Shown here: positions 44,342-51,813 of the stretch, piece after piece
Numbering within the stretch: the stretch's first letter is position 1
Layout of the letters: every line of letters starts with the position of its first letter
Assembly (NCBI RefSeq): GCF_001428605.1
Contig: NZ_LMID01000015.1
Span: 290,001 to 354,000, forward strand
Length of the DNA: 64,000 nucleotides
Direction: 5' to 3'
Origin: Sphingomonas sp. Root720
GTDB taxonomy: Bacteria; Pseudomonadota; Alphaproteobacteria; Sphingomonadales; Sphingomonadaceae
The notes under the pieces: generated by a model
Databases searched by the model: none
What the model was told of the DNA's origin: nothing
Seen by the model: the letters and a program-made list of their open reading frames with translations, nothing else
Translations under genes and position numbers: made by a program

Positions 44342-45865
44342 ATGATATTCGGGCGCGTAAAGCCTCTCGACGCCATTCTCGCCACCGCAGCGAAGAAGTC
44401 GCTGCACCGATCGCTCGGCCCATTCCAGCTGACCATGCTCGGCATCGGCGGCATCATCGGGACCGGCATCTTCGTTCTCACCGCCGAGGCCGCGCAGAAG
44501 GCGGGCCCCGGCATGATGCTCGCCTTCGTGATCGCGGGCTTCGTCTGCGCGGTCGCCGCGCTCTGCTATGCCGAGATGGCGGCGATGGTCCCGGTCTCGG
44601 GCTCCGCCTATACCTACAGCTACGCCGTGATGGGCGAACTGGTCGCCTGGATGGTCGGCTGGGCGCTGGTCCTCGAATATGCGATCGCGGCGGGGGCCGT
44701 GTCGGTCGGCTGGTCGGGCTATGTCGTCGGCCTGTTCCAGGCGATGAGCGGGATAACCCTGCCCAAGGCGCTGATCCTCGGTCCGATCGACGGCGGCCTC
44801 GTCAACATCCCGGCGGCGATCATCGCATTGCTCGTCACTTGGCTGCTGGTGCTCGGCACCAAGGAGAGCGCCACCGTCAACGCGGTGCTGGTCGGCATCA
44901 AGGTCGCCGCGCTTACGGTGTTCGTCGTGCTGGCGCTGCCGGTGATGAACATGGACAATTTCGATCCCTTCGCGCCGCTCGGCTTCGCCGGCATCTCGGC
45001 GGCGGCGGCATCGATCTTCTTCGCCTATGTCGGCTTCGACGCGGTCTCGACCGCCGCCGAGGAAACCAAGAATCCACAGCGCAACATGCCGATCGGCCTG
45101 ATCGGTTCGCTCGCCATCTGCACCATCTTCTACATGCTGGTCGCGGCCGGCGTGATCGGCGGCGTCGGCGCACAGCCGATGCTCGACGCATCGGGCGCCG
45201 CCATCCCCACCGGCTCGCCCGCGCTGGCGCAGGCCTGCTCGGCGATCGGCGACGCGAAGGTGGTCTGCTCGAAGGAGGCGCTGGCCTGGACTCTGCGCGA
45301 GATCGGCTGGCCGCAGATCGGCAATCTGCTCGGCCTCGCCGCCGGCCTGGCGCTGCCCTCGGTCATCCTGATGATGATGTTCGGCCAGACCCGCATCTTC
45401 TTCGTGATGAGCCGCGACGGCCTGCTGCCTGCGGTCTTCTCGCGCGTCCATCCGCGCTACCGGACCCCGCATGTCGTGACGATGATGACCGGCGTCTTCG
45501 TCTCGATCTTCGCGGCGCTGTTCCCGGTCGGCGCGCTCGCCGACATCTCCAACTCGGGCACGCTGTTCGCCTTCGCCGCCGTCTCGATCGCGGTGCTGGT
45601 GCTGCGCCGGACCGATCCGGACCGCAAGCGCCCCTTCCGCACCCCGGCGGTGACGATCGTCGCGCCGATCGCGACGCTGGGCTGCCTCTATCTGTTCTTC
45701 AGCCTGTCGGTCTACACCGTCTCGCTGTTCTTCGGCTGGGCCGCGATCGGCCTGGTCGTCTATTATCTGTACGGCTACCGGAAGAGCCATCTCGGCCAGG
45801 GCCTCGTCGAGACGCACGAGACCGATCCGGACATTCCGCCGCAGCCGGTGCCGCCGATCGACTAG
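44342..45865 (+). CDS. Amino-acid permease (APC family, CAT-like)
   Basis: A 507-residue inner-membrane transporter with about 12-14 helices. Helix 1 carries the substrate-binding GIGGIIGTGIFVLTAEAA, and helix 3 region reads VPVSGSAYTYSYAVMGELVA, both APC hallmarks; FFAYVGFDAVSTAAEETKNP (helix 6 region) is typical of the cationic amino-acid transporter group. Probably a proton-linked amino-acid importer. A terminator follows directly. Confidence 0.93.
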   Translation: MIFGRVKPLDAILATAAKKSLHRSLGPFQLTMLGIGGIIGTGIFVLTAEAAQKAGPGMMLAFVIAGFVCAVAALCYAEMAAMVPVSGSAYTYSYAVMGELVAWMVGWALVLEYAIAAGAVSVGWSGYVVGLFQAMSGITLPKALILGPIDGGLVNIPAAIIALLVTWLLVLGTKESATVNAVLVGIKVAALTVFVVLALPVMNMDNFDPFAPLGFAGISAAAASIFFAYVGFDAVSTAAEETKNPQRNMPIGLIGSLAICTIFYMLVAAGVIGGVGAQPMLDASGAAIPTGSPALAQACSAIGDAKVVCSKEALAWTLREIGWPQIGNLLGLAAGLALPSVILMMMFGQTRIFFVMSRDGLLPAVFSRVHPRYRTPHVVTMMTGVFVSIFAALFPVGALADISNSGTLFAFAAVSIAVLVLRRTDPDRKRPFRTPAVTIVAPIATLGCLYLFFSLSVYTVSLFFGWAAIGLVVYYLYGYRKSHLGQGLVETHETDPDIPPQPVPPID

Positions 45866-45902
45866 GATCCGGCATCGCCACGGCCCGTTCGGGGCAGGCA
45901 TC

Positions 45903-45933
45903 GGGCCCGGCGCGAGCCGGGCCCTTTCCTTTT
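45903..45933 (+). terminator. Rho-independent terminator after the permease gene
   Basis: GGGCCCGGC pairs with GCCGGGCCC around GCGA and is followed by TTTCCTTTT. The T-tract reaches the stop codon of the convergent PfkB gene. Confidence 0.85.
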
Positions 45934-46934
45934 CAGGCAGCGGCGAGCCTCGCGGCGATCAGCGCGGCGAGATCCTCGTTGCCGGGCAGCCGCGGCCCCA
46001 TCTCGGCGATGATCCGCCCGGCCGCGATCGACCCCATCCGCAGCACCGCCGGCAGGTCGCGATCGCGCGCCAGCCCGGCCAGCACCCCCGCCGCGAACAG
46101 GTCGCCCGCGCCGGTGGTGTCGACGATCGGCCCGAAGGGTTCGGCGGGGGCCTCGAAGCGCTGGTCGCCGGCGATCGCGACCGCCCCGTCGGGCCCGCGC
46201 GTCGCGATCAGCAGCGGTACCCGCGCCGCCGCCCAGGCGACGCCGGCCTCGAAGCCGCTCCGGCCGCTGAGCTCGGCCAGCTCGCCCTCGTTGGCGAAGA
46301 GGATATCGATCAACCCGGCGTCGAGCAGGCCGACGAAATCGTCATGATGCTGCTGCACGCAATATTCGGACGACAGGGTGAAGGCGGTGCGGCGGCGATT
46401 GGCGCGGGCGACCTCGAGCGCGGCGCGGGCGGCCGCGCGCGGCTGGTCGGTCCGCCACATATAGCCCTCGACGTAGAGGATCGCCGCATCGGCCGCGATC
46501 GCGCTGTCGAAGGCGGCCGGCGGCAGATATTCGGAGGCGCCGATCGCGGTGTTCATCGTCCGGTGCCCGTCGGGGCTGACGATGATCAGGCAGCGCCCGG
46601 TCGGCGCGTCGATCGGCGGCAGCGGGAAGGCAATCCCGCTGGCCGCCATGTCGTCCGCAAACAGGCGGCCGAGCCGGTCGTCGCCGACCTGGCCGACGAA
46701 GGCCAGCCGCAGGCCGAGCCGGGCGAGTGCCGCCATCGTATTGGCCGCCGATCCGCCGCACACCTCCTCGCACCGTCCCATCGCCGCGTGCAGGGTTACC
46801 GCGCGGTCGGGCGCGATCGGCTGCATCAGCCCGCGCCGGAGCCCCTGCGCGGCGACGAAATCGTCGTCCTTGTGGCACAGCACGTCGACGAGCGCGTTGC
46901 CGATCGCGAGGACATCATAGCGGGGGGGAATCAT
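45933..46934 (-). CDS. PfkB-family sugar/nucleoside kinase (adenosine-kinase-like)
   Basis: A 333-residue ribokinase-superfamily enzyme. N-terminal signature: DVLAIGNALVDVLCHKDDDF. Substrate region: CGGSAANTMAALARLG. C-terminal anion-hole and catalytic motif: DTTGAGDLFAAGVLAG, with Asp as the general base. The adenosine-kinase-like N-terminus suggests a nucleoside substrate, but the sugar-kinase branch cannot be excluded. Convergent with the permease gene. Confidence 0.9.
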   Translation of the reverse strand: MIPPRYDVLAIGNALVDVLCHKDDDFVAAQGLRRGLMQPIAPDRAVTLHAAMGRCEEVCGGSAANTMAALARLGLRLAFVGQVGDDRLGRLFADDMAASGIAFPLPPIDAPTGRCLIIVSPDGHRTMNTAIGASEYLPPAAFDSAIAADAAILYVEGYMWRTDQPRAAARAALEVARANRRRTAFTLSSEYCVQQHHDDFVGLLDAGLIDILFANEGELAELSGRSGFEAGVAWAAARVPLLIATRGPDGAVAIAGDQRFEAPAEPFGPIVDTTGAGDLFAAGVLAGLARDRDLPAVLRMGSIAAGRIIAEMGPRLPGNEDLAALIAARLAAA

Positions 46935-47024
46935 GCGCTCCCCCTATCGAAGCTGATCGTCCGCGCCAAGCGGCCCGCCGCCCGGCGCTTGCGCGCGGGC
47001 GGATATGATGCTGTGCCGGGCGCC

Positions 47025-47405
47025 ATGAAGATGCTTCGTCCCGCCCGCCTCGTCCCGCTCGCCCCCCTCGCCCTGCTCGCGGCCTGCGGGCCGGGCGGCC
47101 ATATCCCCGTCGTCTCCGCCCCGCCGCCGCCGACGCGGGCCGAGGCCGGGCTCGACCGTGTGCTGGGCCGCGATGCCCGCGCGCTGATCAGCCTGTTCGG
47201 CACCCCCGATCAGGACATCCGCGAGGATCCGGCGCGCAAGCTGCAATATGCCAGCGGCGTCTGCGTGCTCGATGCCTATCTCTATCCGCCGGCGCCGGGG
47301 CGCGAGCCCGTCGTCACCCATGTCGATGCGCGCCTGCCGACCGGCGAGGACATCGACCGCGCCTCGTGCATCGCCGCGCTCAGCCGGCGCAAGGAAGCAC
47401 GGTAG
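47025..47405 (+). CDS. Small lipoprotein of unknown function
   Basis: A 126-residue protein with a lipoprotein signal (RLVPLAPLALLAAC, lipobox cysteine 21). The mature part includes AEAGLDRVLGRDARALISLF, GTPDQDIREDPARKLQYASG and VCVLDAYLYPP. This pattern resembles the SmpA/BamE-like 'GxPD...E.....wxY' short repeats, but assignment is tentative. Two cysteines (VCVLD, ASCIAA) could pair. Start at 47025 opens the signal peptide. Confidence 0.7.
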   Translation: MKMLRPARLVPLAPLALLAACGPGGHIPVVSAPPPPTRAEAGLDRVLGRDARALISLFGTPDQDIREDPARKLQYASGVCVLDAYLYPPAPGREPVVTHVDARLPTGEDIDRASCIAALSRRKEAR

Positions 47406-47453
47406 GCTCTTCGGTTCCTCCCCGGCACAGGGAGAGGGAGGAACGAGCGCGGC

Positions 47454-48101
47454 TCAGTCGCGCCCCTCTGGCGCGCCGAGCGGAAAATAATGGCGGAACG
47501 GCCGCGCCTCGCCGAGCGCGCGGGCATAGCTCGGCCGGGCGAGCAGCCGGGCGCGATAGGCCCGCAGCGCCGCATATCGCTCCGGGATCGCATGGCTCCA
47601 GTCGGCATAGAGCAGCTGCGGTGCCGCCGCGCAGTCGGCCAGGCTGAAATCGCCCGCCGCCCATTCGCGGTCCTTCATCCGCTCGTCGAGCAGCGCATAG
47701 GCGGTGTCGAGCGCCGCGCGCCACCGGTCGCCGCCATCGTCATGCTCGCGACCGATGGCGCTATAGACGAGGCGCTGCTGCGGATAGGCGACATGGTTGT
47801 CGAAGAAGCGGTCCCACATCCGCACCTCGGCCGCGGCCAGCGGATCGGCGGGAATCAGGCGCGGCGCGTCCGGGAAGCGCGCCTCGATATGCTCGATGAT
47901 TCCGGTCGCCTCGAATATCAGCCGTCCGTCGTCGACCGCGACCGGGAATTTCCCGATCGGCCAGAGCGCGGCGAACGCGCTCGCCACCGGTTCGCTGCCG
48001 TCGAGCATCATCTCCTCGAAGGCGATGCCCTTCTCGTAGAAGGCGGCCTTCGCCTTCTGGCAGTAGGAGGAAAAGGGATGCGCATAGAGCTGGATCGCCA
48101 T
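47454..48101 (-). CDS. Glutathione S-transferase family protein
   Basis: A 215-residue GST. The N-terminal thioredoxin-like domain starts IQLYAHPFSSYCQKAKAAFY (catalytic Ser/Cys region), with LWPIGKFPVAVDDGRLIFEA (cis-Pro and substrate site) and TGIIEHIEARFP. A C-terminal helical domain follows. Substrate unknown. It starts 11 bases after the RibD-like gene stop and is its probable operon partner. Confidence 0.92.
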   Translation of the reverse strand: MAIQLYAHPFSSYCQKAKAAFYEKGIAFEEMMLDGSEPVASAFAALWPIGKFPVAVDDGRLIFEATGIIEHIEARFPDAPRLIPADPLAAAEVRMWDRFFDNHVAYPQQRLVYSAIGREHDDGGDRWRAALDTAYALLDERMKDREWAAGDFSLADCAAAPQLLYADWSHAIPERYAALRAYRARLLARPSYARALGEARPFRHYFPLGAPEGRD

Positions 48102-48111
48102 GGTCGCGTTC

Positions 48112-48756
48112 CTATCGTCCGATGGTGACATGCCGGGCGCCCTCGCCCGCTTCGCTCGACACCACCCTGTAGCCGAGCGCCGGCAGATCGAGCCCCGCGA
48201 ACAGCGACTCGCCCCGGCCCAGCAGCACCGGCGACACCGCCAGATGCAGGTCGTCGACCAGCCCGGCCGTCAGATATTGGCGCAGGGTCGAGACGCCGCC
48301 GCCGATCTTGACGTCGAGCGGACCGGCCGCCGCCCTGGCCTGCTCGAGCGCCGCCTCGATCCCCTCGGTGACGAAATGGAAGACGGTGCCGCCCTCCATC
48401 ACGATCGGATCGCGGGGATGATGGGTCAGGACGAAGGTCGGCGCATGATAGGGCGGGTTGTCGCCCCACCAGCCCTTCCAGTCGCCGCCGCCCCAGGGCC
48501 CGCGCACCGGGCCGAACATGTTGCGACCGAGGATGAACGCCCCGAAGCCCTCCATCGACCGGCGCGCATAGCCCTCGTCGACACTGTCGGTATCGCCGCC
48601 GTCCCGGCCGATCATCGCCTGGAAGCTGCGCGTGCCGAAAAACCATTGATGGAGTTCGGGCCCGCGCTTGCCGAGCGGATCGTCGAGGCTCTGGTCGGGC
48701 CCGGCGCCGTAACCGTCGAGCGAGATCGAGAAAGCCGCCCCGCGAACCTTGTTCAT
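48112..48756 (-). CDS. Dihydrofolate-reductase-like (RibD C-terminal) protein
   Basis: A 214-residue reductase of the RibD_C/DHFR-like family: AFSISLDGYGAGP, GAFILGRNMFGPVRGPW, TFVLTHHPRDPIVM and DVKIGGGVSTLRQYLTAG. NADPH-dependent reductases of this type are widespread and mostly uncharacterised. It is divergent from an HxlR-type regulator 74 bases away, which probably controls it and the GST gene. Confidence 0.9.
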   Translation of the reverse strand: MNKVRGAAFSISLDGYGAGPDQSLDDPLGKRGPELHQWFFGTRSFQAMIGRDGGDTDSVDEGYARRSMEGFGAFILGRNMFGPVRGPWGGGDWKGWWGDNPPYHAPTFVLTHHPRDPIVMEGGTVFHFVTEGIEAALEQARAAAGPLDVKIGGGVSTLRQYLTAGLVDDLHLAVSPVLLGRGESLFAGLDLPALGYRVVSSEAGEGARHVTIGR

Positions 48757-48830
48757 GATCCATCTCCAGACTGATTTCGATCTGCAAGCAGTTGCGATCT
48801 ACCCAAACCGGTTGTACTTCGCAAGCGGTC

Positions 48831-49349
48831 ATGGCGATGGATATCTCTCCCGGCCGATCCGGCTGCCCGATCAACCTGACCCTGGAAGTGATCGGCGATC
48901 GCTGGAGCCTGATCATCATCCGCGACATCATGTTCGGCAATCGCCGCCATTATCGCGAGCTGCTGTCGGCCTCGGAGGAGCGCATCGCCTCGAACATCCT
49001 CGCCAACCGGCTGAAGCGGCTGGTCGCGCTCGGGATATTGTCGAGGCGCGACGATCCCAGCCACAGGCAGAAGGCGGTCTACAGCCTGACCGACAGGGGC
49101 ATCGATCTGGTGCCGCTGCTGGTCGAGATGGGCGCCTGGGGCCGCCGCCACCTGCCGACCACCCCCGCGCTGGCGATCCGCCAGCAGGTCATGGAGGAAG
49201 GCGGCCCGGCGCTGGTCGGGGATTTCATGGCCGAGCTGCGCCACCTCCACCTCGGCGCGCCGCTCCCGCCTGGCCATTGCCCGGTGCTGCCGCGCCTGAC
49301 CGCCGCGTTCGAGCGGGTGGCGGCACGGAGCGTCCGGCCCGCGCCGTGA
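48831..49349 (+). CDS. HxlR-family transcriptional regulator
   Basis: A 172-residue winged-helix regulator. Family signature: CPINLTLEVIGDRWSLIIIR, RRHYRELLSASEERIASNIL and LVALGILSRRDDPSHRQKAV. The cysteine at the domain start is often redox-sensitive in this family. The C-terminal 60 residues extend beyond the usual length. Start at 48831; a TTG at 48792 is in frame but lies in the shared promoter region. The intergenic region holds an imperfect dyad (GATCTGCAA-gcag-TTGCGATC) that could be its operator. Confidence 0.9.
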   Translation: MAMDISPGRSGCPINLTLEVIGDRWSLIIIRDIMFGNRRHYRELLSASEERIASNILANRLKRLVALGILSRRDDPSHRQKAVYSLTDRGIDLVPLLVEMGAWGRRHLPTTPALAIRQQVMEEGGPALVGDFMAELRHLHLGAPLPPGHCPVLPRLTAAFERVAARSVRPAP

Positions 49350-49441
49350 TGGAAAAGTGGCGGATTCGTCACGCTCATATTGCAGGACGATGACGACGGC
49401 CATGGCGCGACAGGGCCGGCCCGCGCTAGGCAGGCTTTGCC

Positions 49442-50080
49442 ATGACCGATCCGATCTCCTCCGTCGCCGATCATTTGAAGTCCCGCGGCGCACAAAAGCT
49501 GCCCGGCACCAGGGCCGAGCTGTTCGTGATCCGCGACTTCCTGCCGGCCGAAACCTGCGCCGAGCTGGTCGCGCTGATCGACCGCGACAACCGGCCGTCG
49601 ACGATCGCCGACGACCAGGGCGTCGCCGCCTTCCGGACCAGCAAGACCTGCGACCTCGACCCGCGCAGCGCGCTGGCGCAGGCGATCGACGCCAGGATCG
49701 CCGAATCGCTCGGCATCGACCCGCGACTCGGGGAGCCGATCCAGGGCCAGAAATATGACATCGGCGACGAATTCCGCGACCATACCGATTATTTCGAGCC
49801 GACCGGCTTCGATTATCTCACCCATTGCGGGCAGACCGGCCAGCGCAGCTGGACCGCGATGATCTATCTGAACGAGCCCGGCGCCGGCGGGGCCACCCGC
49901 TTCCGCCGGCTCGAGAAGATCATTCCGCCCGAACAAGGAAAACTGGTGGTTTGGGCCAATATCGACCGGTCCGGCCGGCCCAACGACTGGACGTTGCACT
50001 GCGGGATGAAGGTTCGGCGGGGCGCCAAATACGTCATCACCAAATGGTATCGCGAACGCCCCTGGCCCGATCATGCCTGA
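49442..50080 (+). CDS. Prolyl 4-hydroxylase family 2OG-Fe(II) oxygenase
   Basis: A 212-residue 2-oxoglutarate- and iron-dependent oxygenase. The iron triad is His114 and Asp116 (FRDHTDYFEP) and His186 (DWTLHCGMK); Lys196 (RRGAKYVITKWYRE) binds 2-oxoglutarate. The jelly-roll strand AMIYLNEPGAGGATRFRRLE and the WANID segment match the P4H family. Bacterial relatives modify proteins or small molecules; the substrate is unknown. No signal peptide, so cytoplasmic. Confidence 0.93.
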   Translation: MTDPISSVADHLKSRGAQKLPGTRAELFVIRDFLPAETCAELVALIDRDNRPSTIADDQGVAAFRTSKTCDLDPRSALAQAIDARIAESLGIDPRLGEPIQGQKYDIGDEFRDHTDYFEPTGFDYLTHCGQTGQRSWTAMIYLNEPGAGGATRFRRLEKIIPPEQGKLVVWANIDRSGRPNDWTLHCGMKVRRGAKYVITKWYRERPWPDHA

Positions 50081-50091
50081 CCGCCGGGCAG

Positions 50092-50113
50092 CTGTCGCCG
50101 AACTGTCACAAGG
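50092..50113 (+). promoter_or_regulatory. Putative Pho box (PhoB-binding direct repeats)
   Basis: Two 11-base units, CTGTCGCCGAA (50092-50102) and CTGTCACAAGG (50103-50113), match the alphaproteobacterial PHO box: CTGTCAC-like heptamers spaced 11 bases apart. They lie 95 bases upstream of the lipoprotein start. A -10 element was not clearly recognised. Confidence 0.55.
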
Positions 50114-50207
50114 ACGTAATCGAGCCGCCATTCAGCCTCTCTAGGAGCGGGATCCGAAGGGCGTGACCGACAGTCGGGCGCCCCTTGGTCCAACAAGAGG
50201 GGCAATC

Positions 50208-51737
50208 ATGAAGAAGTTTCGCACCATCCTGATGCTCGGCTGTGCGCTGGCGGTCACCGCCTGCGGCGGTGCCGACGACGTCGCTTCGCCGGGTGAAGGC
50301 ACGATCATCACGCCGACGCCCACCCCCACGCCGACGCCCACCCCGACCCCGACGCCGACCCCCACCCCGGGCCAGGCCGCCGCAAGCTGCCCGACCGGCA
50401 CGATCGACCGCGGCACCGTCACCACCGCCTTCCGCAACTGCGAGATCTCGGGCCGGCTGACCGCCGACTACACGCTGCAGAAGCTGCCGGGCGTGATCTA
50501 CTCGCTCTCGGGTCCGGTCAATGTCGGCACCGACATCGGCGGCGACGGCGCGGCCGCCGGCGGCCAGCGCGTCACCCTCACCGTCCAGCCGGGCGTCACC
50601 ATCTTCGCCTCGTCGGGCAACGACTATCTGGTCGTCAACCGCGGCTCGCGCCTGAACGCGATCGGCACCGCTTCCTCGCCGATCGTCTTCACCGCCCGCG
50701 ACAACGTCCTGGGAACGACCACCGACAGCAGCCAGGGCCTGTGGGGCGGCATCATCATGCTCGGCCGCGCACCGATCTCGGATTGCAACACCGCAGTCGC
50801 CGGCGGCTCGGCCCAGTGCCAGCAGGTCATCGAAGGCACCACCAGCTCGCTCTACGGCGGCGACCAGGCGGCCGACAACAGCGGCACGCTGCAATATGTC
50901 CAGATCCGCTATTCGGGCTTCGCGATCGCGCCGGGCAACGAGCTCCAGGGCCTGACCCTCGGTGGCGTGGGCAGCGGCACCACCCTCGACCATATCCAGA
51001 TCCACAACAGCTCGGACGACGGCATCGAGATCTTCGGCGGCCGCGCCAACCTGAAATATCTGGTGATCACCGGCGCCGACGACGACGGGCTCGACACCGA
51101 CCTGGGCTATAAGGGCTTCATCCAGTTCGTGATCGGCGTGCAGCGCGACAGCTCGAACGGCGACTCGATGATCGAGGCCGACTCGAACGGCAACGAGGAC
51201 GCCACCCCGCGCCAGAACACCCGCCTCGCCAACTTCACCTTCGTCCAGCGCTCGACCGTGCAGGGCGGCAACGTGATGCTGCTGCGCGGCGGCACCGACT
51301 ATACGATGGTCAACGGCGTCGTCACCGGCACCGGCGCCTGCCTCGACATCGACGAGACCGCCGGCACCACGACGCGCGCCGCCGATGCGGCACTCGACGA
51401 TGTCGGCCCGCCGAAGTTCAACTCGGTCGCCTTCGCCTGCTCGGGCGGCAACTACCGCGCCGACGGCAACGAAGCGGCGGTCCAGACGATCTTCACCTCC
51501 GGCACCAACAACAAGCCGGGCTTCACCGCCTCGCTCACCGGCACCTTCATCAACGGCGCCAACGAGGCCGCGGTGCCGGCGTTCGACGCCAAGACGCTCG
51601 GCAGCTTCTTCGCCACCACGTCGTATATCGGCGCGGTGCGGGACGCGACCGACACCTGGTATGCCGGCTGGACCTGCAACTCCTCGACCGCGTCGTTCGG
51701 CAGCACCAGCGGGGCCTGCACCGCGATCCCGAACTGA
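50208..51737 (+). CDS. Lipoprotein with (TP)10 linker and parallel-beta-type repeat domain
   Basis: A 509-residue outer-membrane-type lipoprotein. Lipobox VTAC with Cys19 follows a basic signal. A (Thr-Pro)10 spacer occupies residues 35-54. The body is rich in Gly, Ser, Asp and Asn with repeated strands such as LWGGIIMLGRAPISDC, TLQYVQIRYSGFAIAPGN and TTLDHIQIHNSSDDGIEIFG. This pattern is typical of right-handed parallel beta-helices, as in related sphingomonad/Caulobacter surface lipoproteins next to TonB receptors. It lies just upstream of a receptor and below a likely Pho box, so it may capture a phosphorus-containing ligand. Confidence 0.8.
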   Translation: MKKFRTILMLGCALAVTACGGADDVASPGEGTIITPTPTPTPTPTPTPTPTPTPGQAAASCPTGTIDRGTVTTAFRNCEISGRLTADYTLQKLPGVIYSLSGPVNVGTDIGGDGAAAGGQRVTLTVQPGVTIFASSGNDYLVVNRGSRLNAIGTASSPIVFTARDNVLGTTTDSSQGLWGGIIMLGRAPISDCNTAVAGGSAQCQQVIEGTTSSLYGGDQAADNSGTLQYVQIRYSGFAIAPGNELQGLTLGGVGSGTTLDHIQIHNSSDDGIEIFGGRANLKYLVITGADDDGLDTDLGYKGFIQFVIGVQRDSSNGDSMIEADSNGNEDATPRQNTRLANFTFVQRSTVQGGNVMLLRGGTDYTMVNGVVTGTGACLDIDETAGTTTRAADAALDDVGPPKFNSVAFACSGGNYRADGNEAAVQTIFTSGTNNKPGFTASLTGTFINGANEAAVPAFDAKTLGSFFATTSYIGAVRDATDTWYAGWTCNSSTASFGSTSGACTAIPN

Positions 51738-51813
51738 CCGGCGCTTAGACGATGATACGGGCGGCGGTCGCGGAAGCGTTCGCCGCCCGTTCGCACATTG
51801 TGAACGGGGACCC

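Noticed and set aside
51385-51813. N-terminal extension of the TonB receptor frame
   Set aside because: Overlaps the lipoprotein gene in another frame and reads Ser/Arg/Pro-rich shadow; the signal peptide starts at 51814.
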